64,000 nt of DNA from positions 12,453,010 through 12,517,009 of the forward strand of contig CM039195.1 of assembly GCA_008360975.2 (NCBI GenBank), given 5' to 3'. Under the pieces are notes generated by a model. The model saw only the letters and a list, made by a program, of their open reading frames with translations. It searched no databases and had not been told where the DNA came from. Origin of the DNA: Lichenostomus cassidix. Taxonomy: Eukaryota > Chordata > Aves > Passeriformes > Meliphagidae. Positions 38,700 through 49,300 of this stretch are shown piece by piece. The first letter of the stretch is position 1. Each line of letters opens with the position of its first letter. The position numbers and the translations under genes were made by a program.

Positions 38700-39075
38700 A
38701 GTCTTCAAGTTAAGCTATGCGGCTTGTCCTAATATCCGGATCTGACTAATTATTTATGTATTTTAATTCTGGCAAACCACATTGCATTTCTTTTGACATT
38801 TTTTGTTTGTTAATTCAGTTGAATAAACTGCCTATAGTTTTATAGGTGCTGCTCAGCAACAGCAGTTCTGTGTTAGCAGCTCCATGCTACATTTAGATGT
38901 CCACTCACGCAAGCCTACAGACATAAAAGTTTCATAAATAAATACATTTTCAAGGTGACTTTCTTTAACACAGCTCAATTCAAAGATAACAATTTTTGCC
39001 TTCTGGCATTTATTCTAAAAAGTATTCATTTTGCATGAGTAAGTCGGGCTAAAAGGCGAAAAAGATGCCACTACT
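38700..39075. promoter_or_regulatory. Candidate conserved non-coding element
   Basis: About 375 bases of AT-rich, even-complexity DNA retain five CpGs (ATGCGG, TCCGGA, CACGCA, GTCGGG, GGCGAA), although CpG is depleted around it. It contains a 6-bp palindrome CCTATA/TATAGG at 38831-38846, the palindromic TGCTCAGCA at 38850-38858 (MARE-like), ACTAATTATTTATG and TTAATTC homeodomain words, and TTGCATGAG. No coding frame spans it. CpG survival suggests constraint, which is inference. Confidence 0.35.
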
Positions 39076-40869
39076 GCCTTTAAAAATAGTTGGGGGATAG
39101 AAAAGAAAGGAAGCAGCATTTTTTTAAATTCCTCTTTAGATAATATATGGGGAATTTGCTCTGTCACTTCAATGAGACAAAATGTTCAGGTCAGCCTTGG
39201 GCTCAGCTCAGCAAAGCTCCAAGTCACTGAGGCAGAGGCAGGGAATTGCTCAGGTTCTGTCTGTTCACCACCTTGATCTGTCGATGTCTGAGGGAGGTTT
39301 GGTGGGTGCAGAGCAGAGACTGGCAGAGCACAAGTGGCAGCAGGGAGCACACAGCTGCCATCCCCCTGCCATTCCCTTGGGGTACCACCCTGCAGGAGCT
39401 GCCCAGCAGCACAGACAGTGTGGGGAGCAAACACAGTTCTGTGTGCAGTGCCAGGGGAAGCTTTCCTTTCAGAGAACAAAGGGAATTCCAGGCTCACTCC
39501 TGGGTAAGTGCAGGGAAACTGCAGCTTTGCCTTCCCAATGCCTGGAGATCCACAGGGGGAACAAATCTCAAACCCACCCCGAGATGGTTTCAGAACAGGA
39601 TGAAAGAAGAGGTCAGGCTGGACTGCATTCTCCCTTTTCCTTCTAACAAGCCCAACACACAGAACACAACACACACCCAGGGACACAACATTTACATTAA
39701 TGGAGCTAAGGCTAAAAATGCTCAAATGGCACAGTGCAGCTCGAGTGGCAAGCTGGCATTAAAGCAATTCATTGGCTTACACATCTGCTGCACAACACGC
39801 TTTCCTGGTATCTTTGTTTGAATTAAGAGGCTACAAAAGGGAAAGAAAAAAAAAAAGACTCATTTTCTTGAGGACAGTGAACTTGTTCCCAGCCTTTCTG
39901 ACAGTTGTTTGGAGCATATTGGAGCTCCTGGTGACTGTGCTGCTGCCTGAGTGCAGAGCTGTCTTCTCGTTCCAGGAGGTGTTTCATACACCCAATGAGT
40001 GATGTGTAGGTACCTTTACATATATTATATATATATATTATATATATACATATTATAGAGAAATGTGCAAGTAGATTTGCACATACACATTTATTGCATT
40101 TAGTTTTCATTCCATGATGAAATATGTGTTGGTGGCACATTGTGGTTGTCAGACAAAGTACAGAATTACAGACTGGGAATTGTTAAAATAGCATTCCTGG
40201 GAAGCCTTATTTTCTCTTTTTCTACCACAAAGGTCACTGGAAACCATCATCTCTAAGCAAATGATGCCACAGAAAAGTTTACAAAAGTGCTGCATGGACT
40301 AAGTTTGGAAAGAAGGAGAAGTTAAATAGATACTGTAAGACACTGTTCTTACATATGTGAGAAGCACATTTCAGAGCTCTCCCTAGATGCAACAACTGCT
40401 TTCCTTGCTGGTGTTATCCCGTTATCCATGTTGTTAAACATAGCTTTGAATCCCCACCCAGCACTGGAAACCAGCTCCACTCAGAAAAAACTCTGGTGCA
40501 ACATTTTAGATTTGAATTACCTCAACATTGTGAAGACACAAGCTTTTCTAGCAGTTCCCTTTCCTTCAGCTTCCCTCCGGGCAATGTTAGAGCAAACTTC
40601 CCTCTGCTCATCTACTGAAGCTCCATTTTTCCTATTTAAAAGGCAAGGGAGACAACAGACTTTCAAGAAGTATTTCTCTAAACTAGAATTGTTGGCATCA
40701 TTCCTGAATTAAATGTACATTCTACATGCAGTTGTTCCTCTCTGGATTAAACTTCAGAGGAAAAGTCCTTATGATCATTGCTCTGGTGTCTCACAAAAAA
40801 AATTAAAAAGCACCAGAGAATGTAAAGAAGGACGTTAATGAGAGAGATTTATAAGTAATTAGACAGGTC
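39076..40869. other. GC-rich patch with overlapping spurious ORFs, then AT-rich DNA
   Basis: From about 39180 to 39650 the sequence becomes GC-rich and stop-poor, giving three long overlapping frames: 39182-39646 plus (154 codons), 39186-39725 minus (179) and 39246-39821 plus (191). None has a recognisable domain, and all three being open is explained by composition. The remainder is AT-rich and includes the AT microsatellite listed separately. Confidence 0.5.
40016..40057 (+). repeat. (AT)n microsatellite
   Basis: Imperfect TA-dinucleotide array (TATATTATATATATATATTA-type) of about 40 bases, self-complementary and likely length-variable. Confidence 0.85.
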
Positions 40870-41060
40870 ACCTTTTATTTTTAGTGTATGTAGTCCTTTA
40901 ACAACCATTCAGAGAACAAGACTTATGGTTATCAGAGTGCTACGACAATCATGCCGAGAAGCTAATCGCTAAGAAATATATATACTGCTCTAACTCATTT
41001 TCATATCCAGCTCATGGATTTGTATCTTATTCCTTTTCCCCCAAGAAATCAGTGTACTCA
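40870..41060. promoter_or_regulatory. Candidate conserved non-coding element with clustered CpGs
   Basis: In AT-rich DNA, three CpGs fall within about 25 bases (CTACGACAATC, TGCCGAGAAG, TAATCGCTAAG; 40942-40970). They are flanked by GTTATCAG (GATA-type), AGGTCACC (nuclear-receptor half-site-like, near 40865) and TTTTATTTTTAG words. Unmethylated or selectively kept CpGs in this context are a common signature of constrained non-coding DNA. There is no open frame of note and no repeat. Confidence 0.33.
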
Positions 41061-42379
41061 CAGATTTTCATGAGAGTTCAGCTCTCATTTTGGCACCCAA
41101 ACGAGAGCCAGACTTTGAGCAGAGCTCGGTGCCTCGCGGAACAGGAACTGTGAGGAGTGGAGCTATTTTGAAAACCTAGCAGCTGCTGTGTAGGTTGAGA
41201 AGATGAAATTCTGCTCCCGAGCTCTTCCAAAGCCTGGCCTTACCTAACTAACAGCATTATAAGCAAGAATCCTAAATGTAGGAAATTACAGTTCCTTCTG
41301 CAGTGTCCTTTGTCCTGCTGCAAACTCGCACTTGAGTGCGTTTCAAGAACTCTGCATTCCCATTATTGCCAGCAGGGCCCTCGCTGCCTCCAGCAGCAGC
41401 TCTGACCTTTCCAGCACATCCTTCTTCGGGGCAAAAAGGTTATTTTCCTTTGCCTGGTTCAATAGTGAAGTTGCCTCATTACTGGCACTATTAGAATGTT
41501 AAACTGAAATAATGCTCAGCATTGGGCTCAGGGGACTCAGAGTGTTCTGCCAGTGTCACCCCAGTGGTCACTCGCTGTCACCTGTCCCTCTCCAGGTACA
41601 ATCCTAACAAAAATATGTAAAATATGGACACATTATCTCTGAACATCCTCGATCAGCTCAACCCTGCCCTCGTTCTTCCTCACTCCCTCAAATTATGGCA
41701 GCCTAAAATTTTTAAAAAATACATAAGTGCCAATAATTTTTAATACCATATTAATTTTCTGGGAAGCAGTAACACCAGGGTCATCTCAAACAAAGAAAAA
41801 ACAGCCCAGAGACAGAGCAGGTTGGTTGGGGCTTTGCAGACACTCCAATTCCAGCAGCACATTATTCACAGGAAGTGCAGTGCACAGGCAGCAATTATTC
41901 TTCTGAAACACTTTCAGAATTTCTTTGCAATTAATGTTGCCATTCTCACTCTACAAACTTTAATTCCGTCACTGCTTTGCCTCCAGAATCAACTCGAATG
42001 TCTTTTTCAAAACTTACTTTTTTTTTCAGGTACTTTTTGAGCAAAATGCTTGGGCTTGAAACTTTTTTTTTTTTTTTAATGAAGAATTAAACTATCACAA
42101 AGAATTGCAGAAACCTTTTGATGTTTTGATAATTTAATCCAAGCTCACATTTTTCTACCGGTTTTCTTAATTTTTTGGTGGTTTTTGAGATGAAAGAGAT
42201 AAAGTGTGTTTTATGCAAAACAGTCCACCAACTTACATGGTCTGTAAAAGGCCTTAACAATTTCATCATAACAACTGAAAAAAGGTGACTATTTATGCAA
42301 ACCATCAAGAGCAGAGGCAATCCTGATTCCTGTCAGTGGAAAATTAAGTATATTAAAGACATTTAAGAGAGACCTCTAG
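41061..42379. other. Non-coding DNA with scattered CpGs, no gene seen
   Basis: A short zone at about 41100-41240 has several CpGs (AACGAGAG, CTCGGTGCCTCGCGG, TCCCGAG) but is far too small and CpG-poor for a CpG island. A poly(T) run of 15 bases lies at 42063-42077. No gene or named repeat was recognised. Confidence 0.5.
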
Positions 42380-42620
42380 AGACGTGTAATTAGTGCTTTA
42401 AATCTTTTAGGAAAGTTATTGTCAAAAAGAAATTCAGATGAGGTTTGCAGTTTGAGCCAACATTCCTAAATTATTCGCTTGGATGGCGCTGACTCAAGCT
42501 CATGCCATAAACTTTAGTTTATGCAACAAAAAAACATTTTGAAGAGATTTAAGATTTTCTTGTTCTTAAACATGAACCGAAAATCTCTAAACAAATTATA
42601 TTAGCAAAATTATCACCACT
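42380..42620. promoter_or_regulatory. Candidate conserved non-coding element with perfect inverted repeat
   Basis: The block contains GTGTAATTAGTGC (homeodomain), GGATGGCGCTGACTCAAGC with retained CpG, and a perfect 8-bp inverted repeat CATAAACT-TT-AGTTTATG at 42506-42523. ATAAAC/GTTTAT resembles forkhead or Hox/Cdx sites, so this could be a paired binding site. Further CpGs occur at ATTCGCTT and AACCGAAA. No frame or repeat explains the block. It is the strongest enhancer-like candidate by eye in the window, but conservation is untested. Confidence 0.35.
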
Positions 42621-43030
42621 ACCAGACAGCTCCATTCCTCATGCTAATTTCAAATATATTTTAAATTTAATTCCAGTTGTCACATAAACTATCATGTACA
42701 TTTTGTAATCATGCATCTCTAATCAACTTTAGATCCCAAATTACATTTGTCTGGAAAGTTTCTCAAGCTTTTGAGTGCACAGTCATGAACCAAACCTTCA
42801 TGGCCATGGAAACACTCACAGGAGGTGATTGCTGGAGCAGAGGCTGCTCCTCCCCTTTCCAGGCCACAGGGAATCAGAGTCTCCTTTACATTTTCATCAA
42901 AGAAATTGTATAAAAAGGGGTTTGGAAGCTCTCCTCCTCCAAAGGCTGACAGGAAACTGGAATTCCTGCAGAAGATCAGGATTATGTAGGTGAATTCCAG
43001 CATTCACAATGGATGGACAGGACCTGGGAG

Positions 43031-43375
43031 TGCCCATGGCTCTGACTGTGCCCATGGCTCTGGCTGTGCCCCTGCAGTGCCCATGGCTCTGACTGTGCCC
43101 CTGCAGTGCCCATGGCTCTGGCTGTGCCCCTGCAGTGCCCATGGCTCTGGCTGTGCCCCTGCAGTGCCCAAGGCTCTGGCTGTGCCCCTGCAGTGCCCAT
43201 GGCTCTGACTGTGCCCATGGCTCTGGCTGTGCCCATGGCTCTGGCTGTGCCCCTGCAGTGCCCAAGGCTCTGACTGTGCCTGTGCACTGCCCATGGTTCT
43301 GACTGACTGTGACCATGGCTCTGACTGACTGTGCCCATGCAGTGCCCATGGCTCTGACTGACTGTGCCCATGCAG
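43031..43375 (+). repeat. Two-module minisatellite, 13 units over 345 bp
   Basis: The array is built from an 18-bp module TGCCCATGGCTCTGRCTG and an optional 11-bp module TGCCCCTGCAG. In order, the units are 18; five of 29 (18+11); 18; 18; 29; 29; and then three with a 4-bp ACTG extension (22, 33, 33). Late copies change the 11-mer to TGCCTGTGCAC or TGCCCATGCAG. The unit has no stop codon in several frames, so frames on both strands run through (42897-43421, 42982-43428 and 43004-43549 minus; 42990-43208 plus) as Gly/His/Ser/Trp-Ala repeats. These are artefacts of the array, not a gene. The array probably varies in copy number between individuals. Confidence 0.95.
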
Positions 43376-46059
43376 TGACCAAACACTTCCAGACCAGAGC
43401 ACCAACTCCAGCAGAGCCCAAGGATCAAAAATTCCCCTTATCCACATCACCACAGCATTTGCTTTGCCTGTTCCCATCAGCAGACTCCTCCTGCACACCC
43501 ACTGAAGGGCCAGACTGCACCCAAGTGAGTTTGAAGGCACAAATGTCATTTATTAATTTGCCACCTTCCCCCCCTCTCTCTTCTTTCTTGGCAATCAGCT
43601 GTGATACATAACCTGAATTTTAATACCAAATTACAGAGCACTGTATAAGGGCCATACTCTAAAATGCAGACTTTCCCTTTTCTTTTAGGTAAAATTAAGC
43701 TAATGTGCTTTGACAGAAGAGGGCTCTTTGGAACCACCTAGTGAGTCTCCCAAATATGAAGCAGTAACTCAAATGTCAATTACTTTTCCAACAGCAGACA
43801 AATTGCTGGCACACTAATGCAATTTAAGGACAATAATTAGATAACAGGACTACAGAGTGTACCAGGTGACAGAGTTTCTGAGATAATAGAATCTAGTGTC
43901 CTACTTCTTAAATATTAACATCATTCCATTTCAGTCAATCGGTTTATGGTAATTTTAAAAGGGCAAAGCAAATTCTTTTTATTGCTAATAATATTGTGCT
44001 TCCCCAGCATTAGCTTTGAAGGTTAGCAATTTACAGGGTCAAACCTTAATTATATTATTTCTGTTTTATTTACTTTTCTTTTTTAATCTTTCCTCTTTGA
44101 AGTCTTTTCCTATTATAGAGATTTTAAAGCACTTGATTTTAAAAAAGAAAATTGAAACCCTTGAAATGTGAGTTCTCTGCACTCAATAGAAAGGAGCCAA
44201 TTTTATCACAGCACATGTAATGTCTCTGTTATACTCACTTAGAAATTCCCAAACTTTTCCTATAATCACTTTCTATTATAATTGCATTCTAGTTTAAGTA
44301 GTTTGGTTAACTGCATGTCAGGCAATCATGTAACATGTCCAAGGTTTTGCAAAATAAATGCACTCAAGTGGCTCTCCATAAATATTCCAGGCAGAAGAAA
44401 TTCTCCTTGCTTTAGTCACAACTACCCAGAACACTAAATTTCACTTTGCACCGTGAATTTCTATTGGAATATTCTTCCCTTCCCATTTTTTCTTCCCCAT
44501 TAGTCACCTGTGGGACATTTGTTTTCAACAAAGTCTGTGTAATTCTCGACACCAGACTTCCTTTCATCCATAAAACTAATGCCCACTGACACAGTGAAAT
44601 ATCTCCCCTCTGACCAGAGGGACTAACTCCAGGACAAGGCAGAACTTACCTGGAATAATGTTTAGCTTCTCAACTAGGACCACAACAAGAATGCCACTTT
44701 GTATTCTCTGGGGGGGTTTAAGTTTTCAAGTAAATAAAGACAAAAATCACAATACAGACAATGAAAAATTGTGTTCCAAAACATACTTTTTCTCCATCTC
44801 AAACAAAAGGAAAGCTTTGCATGCTGTATGAAGTCAGCCAAGCCAAGGGGCTTTCAGAAATGTTTTTGCAGTTTCCAAAAGCCCTGCTTGTATCCTTTAG
44901 TTAAAAACCAAGCCTTGTGTAATACAGTTGTGCATATTCTGAAGTGTCTGCTGACAGATGGATGAAAAGGTTGCCATCCACTGTAGTTTTTGGTCCTTGA
45001 GGCTACAGCATCTCAATTTGGGAAATATTCAGCTTGAATATCATGACATACTGGTTTGCTACCTGCTGTGGGGTGGGGAAAGGAAAATTAAAAAGTATAG
45101 CAAAACACTGAGAGCAAATGAGAATGAGCAAAACACTGATTTTTCTTGGAACCATGGGGTCTGGGAGCCTACAAACCTGAGCACACTGTCCATTGTGAAA
45201 CCCTGTTAAAACAGATTTTGCTCACTTTTTGGTCACATACAAACACGATTTTGGTTCACCCTGAGTCCCACTGCATCACTGTAGCAGCTGATAATGATCA
45301 TTAATGTCCTCACTGTGATTTGTTACCCTCCTGATAATGACAACAATGTCTGAGGCATTGCCTGTACTTTCCTGGTTATCTGGAGCTCTGATCCCAAGCA
45401 CTGATCAAAACTACATTACTGCCTGGTACAGCTGTGCAATCTCTGCTCATGATTCCCCTGGATTTTCCATGTGCATTTCAGCTGCACTGGGAAACAGATC
45501 CATGGGTATCTGAACAACTAATCCTGACATTACTCAGTATTTCTTTACAACAGGAGGTTCTTGTTCATTTTGGCTGGAGGGGAATATGGATTTGTGGAAC
45601 CAGTAATGTGAGAGTACCATGATGAGAGTACTTGACTATCACAGTGGGCAGCTCTGATAAAGACCTCCAAGACCCTCAGCCAGAACAACCAAAACCCTAA
45701 AAACCCCTGTGTATTATTGTATAGCCCAGGGACAGAGCCATGACTTCATCTGCCAGGGTCAGACTGAAATAAATGGTTTTGGGGAGAGCAGAACTGCTAA
45801 AACATGCACAAAGCAGCTCACTGCACAACAGGTAGAGAAAATCTGGAGTTACTCTCATTTCTTTAATTGCAATTCAAACTCACATTTCAATTAAAATGAG
45901 ATCAAAACTGCCATCAGTACAGGAAGGAAACAGAAAGAAATCCTGGAGGTTTCTTACTATCATACATTGCAGCAGGAAAATTCTTTGCTCACAAAACATT
46001 TGGAGGACAATCTCTATTAAAGTAAGCAAACCAACCCTTTCAGTAGTGCACAGGGATTC
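43376..46059. other. Non-coding DNA, no gene seen
   Basis: AT-rich after a GC-richer shoulder beside the minisatellite. Frames reach only about 100 codons and show no domain. No RNA gene or named repeat was recognised. Confidence 0.6.
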
Positions 46060-46318
46060 CCTGAGGGGGTTCATTCTGGAGTTGGAAGGAGCTGGGGATG
46101 TTGTGGCAGTGACTCCTCTCCATCACCTGCCCTGCTGGCTGGAACCTGGCCAAGGTTATCCCAACCTACAGAGAAGGGCTTGAGGAAAGACCCAGGGAAG
46201 GATGGATCTGTCAGCCTGACCTCAGCGGCTGGAAAAAGTTATTTATAGAATAGGGATTATACTGGGGACTGTTGAGAGGCATTTAAGGCATTCTAAAGGA
46301 AGAAAGCTCTGCCCACCC
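46060..46318 (+). mobile_element. CR1-type LINE fragment, reverse-transcriptase region (decayed)
   Basis: Conceptual pieces in three different frames line up with the start of the CR1 ORF2 reverse-transcriptase domain. ILELEGAGDVVAVTPLHHL (from 46073) resembles LxELADVVAxPLSxIF. WNLAKVIPTYREG (from 46140) resembles WKLANVVPIYKKG. DPGKDGSVSLTSAAGKSYL (from 46189) resembles DPGNYRPVSLTSxxGK. IILGTVERHLRHSKGRKL (from 46256) resembles ILExVxRHLxxxKxI. At least three frameshifts and an in-frame stop show it is a dead relic. Neither the 3' UTR nor the endonuclease part is present, so it is truncated at both ends. The match is made from memory of the family motif. Confidence 0.75.
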
Positions 46319-49300
46319 CACTCTCAGAAGGTCTCAGAGGTGCCTCAGGCACCCCATGGCACCACAGATGTGCAGGTGGGAGCCTCTCACCTCACACTCA
46401 CAGTGAGCAAAACAGAAAAAATAAAGATTCTGTGAACAAAAAAACTAAAAATCAAATACAGAAGAGACTGGGGAATGGGTACTGCTCTGTGGGGAATGCT
46501 TAGAGTTGATAAACATTTATAGCCCAGGCATGCATCATTTTGAGTCTGCTGCTTTTAGCAGGAAAGTGGCAAAACAAAGAAAAAGGTGGAAGGGGCAGCA
46601 GGAAGGCATTAAAAAAAGAGTTACCAGGACAGCAGTTAGAAAAAGGACACTCACTGTAAGGCATAGCAATGAGCAATATGTGTTAATAAAACATTATATG
46701 CTTTGATTTTATAAAAATTATATAATTCCTTTAAATAGCTAACTTCAAATAGCTACAGGGAAAAAACCAGCAATCGATATCATTCCCTTCCATATCTTCC
46801 CATTAAGCAGACTGAACCCAACAGACAACCTTTCCATGAACTTCTTCAGTTCCATATGTATCAAGACTGATAAATCATTATTCATTCTTCTAAGCACAAG
46901 GGCTTTCTTAGTTCTTATGGATAGAAAAAACTACTTTTTTGGACAATGAAAAATTCTCTCTTTATTCTTCTTCCTACTGCTTTTCACACAACCCTTACTC
47001 TGTGTCCCAGGATAATGAGAATCGAATATAAATGAAATAAAGGGACTTCCATCTACTTCTATAAAGAAAATAAAGTATTTCTTTTTTTTTTTCTTTTGGT
47101 AATCCAACATCTCATTTCAAAATGGAAATAGCTTCAAGACTTTTATGCTTTTAAAAGTATATGTCTGATTCTATAGTGTCTGATTCTATAGATTCCATTT
47201 TCTCTATTCTGAGAAAATCACACTCCTTAAAAAGGAAGACTTACATTTATTTTGTTTACAGTATTTTCCCTACCTCATGCTCTCCTTTGGTTCAATTATT
47301 TCATAAGTAACTTTTTTTTCCTCATTAAACACTCCCATTTGCTGTCGCTAAAGTGGAGAACATAACATTTTCTTCATGGTATAGTTTTAAAACCATAAAC
47401 CAATGTAGACTATTTCTAGAGGTCTCTGTAGCTCTACCTACCACAAATATTCCTAAGTCCTCCCTAAGTATTCAGTTCTGAAACTAAAAAAAACTTTAAA
47501 AAATTTTAAAAAAATTCTTGAAAAAATATAATAATAGACATCTTGATATTGAAGAGTCACATCAAGGATTCAAACTGCGCCTACATTTCTGCACATATTC
47601 TTTCATTTTAGCCCTTCCTTTAAAATAACTAAAGCTGTATGAGCACACAGCAAATGCTACAGCATACAGCTCACAGAGCAAATAAGTGAGTGAGAATGCT
47701 TCTCATTGTTTGCCTTTATTTTAGAATAAAGTCAAAGAGGATTTATCCCGCCAGGTGTTTCAGTTCCCCTGAAACTTTGCTATTGGGATTTCCATCTCCT
47801 GTGCTGAGACAAGCAGGTTCAATTGCTTCTACTGTATTATTTGTTAGTTCTGCATGGTGTTTCTTTCCATGAGCACAGAGTGATCACCACACTCAATTCT
47901 TTTCTTTCCATTCCTGTTTCTCTCGTGCTTCAGAGTCACAGAAGGGCTGAGGTTCAAAAGGAGATCTCAGGCAGGGGCAGCCAGAGCAGAGCTCAACACA
48001 CCAAGGCAGCTTCACTGAGCAAACTCTCACAAAAAATAAATTCTGAGTTGAAAAGAGATCAACCCCAGCCTGCAGTGCAGGATATCCATGGCCAAGCCAC
48101 TGAGGATGGAACTGAGTGTGAGTGAAATGTCTCCCTGCCCTCTCTCCTGCATTCACTGCCTGCAGCTGACAGGGAACCCTGCAGCCTCTGAGGTGTTATC
48201 AAACAGCAGCTCTCAGTGCCTCTTCTAGGCAGCAAAAATACAAAAAAAAAAAAAACAGAAAAAGAAGAGCAGACAGAGGAGCAAAAATTAATCTTGTTCA
48301 GTGACTGACCAATAATTGACTGACCAGCAGGACTGACAGGGGAAATGGAAGCATTTAGGAAAAACTCTTAATGAATTCCATAATGTTGTTTTGAGAAACC
48401 ACTTAGGCATATGTGACCAGGAAAATCCATCCTGAGGACAAATGGCAAAAGCAGTTTCTCCAGCAGAGTAGGGAACAACTTACTTGGCTCTCAGGAATGC
48501 AGGAGGACTGAAGAAAAGAACCCAAAAGAAAAGGGATAGCAGGATTGTGAAAATCCATGGCAGAGAAAAGAGGGAGAGACACTAATGGATGGTGTAACAT
48601 GAGATGATAAAATGGAGAGTCCAGAGGAGAACAAGATGACACAGTGGGAAAACAAACAGGGATCAGGCTTTACAGATGAACCTGAGTCCAGAATTTATGG
48701 ATTTATTGTGGTAGGATGAAAAAGGGGGTGACACACACAAATAAGGAGAAAAGCCAGTGGCTTCAAACATAAAAGAAGGTAACAGCTGCTCTCCTGTTTC
48801 ACTAAGTTGGATCATTTACCACATCCATATTTCAAATGGTAATTAATTAAGCTGTACTGGAGCCAACAACAGCAGGGACTCTTTATTAATGAATGCATAG
48901 ATCAGATAAACAACTGTGCTGAAGATGAATTTTACCAGTAAACTTTAGCACTACCATTTCCTATAAGAATAAAGATGCATAAAACAGTGACTCTGAAGAT
49001 TTTAAAGGTATGAAAAGTAAGAATGCAGACACTATTTCCATCAGCAGCAAAAGTTCTATGGAATCACAACTGAATGATCTCAAGTTCTGCAACACTTCAT
49101 GGTACATGAATAATATTTTAGCATTTCAGAACAAAACATAAATTAAAAGCCATAGAAAAACCAAAACCACACACCAAAAACCACCACTCCCCCTGATCCA
49201 GACAAATAAAAAATTATTTTTCTATACTAAGCTTAGTAAATTGGAGCTCTTTGCTGACAACAATCAGAACCCACTGGCTGCTGTTCAATATTCAAACAAG

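Noticed and set aside
39246..39821. 191-codon ORF as a gene
   Set aside because: It overlaps equally long frames in another phase and on the other strand in a GC-rich patch. There is no recognisable motif. It is kept only as a low-interest finding.
41100..41240. CpG island or promoter
   Set aside because: Only a handful of CpGs in about 140 bases and no adjoining exon; far below island density.
43031..43375. CRISPR-like array of direct repeats
   Set aside because: The intervening 11-bp pieces are themselves repeated, not unique spacers. Unit lengths vary and the host is a vertebrate. It is a minisatellite.
42897..43549. Repeat-containing protein gene on the minus strand (148-181 codons in three frames)
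   Set aside because: All three minus frames and one plus frame are open through the array because its unit lacks stops. There is no unique domain or conserved flank, so the frames are an artefact.
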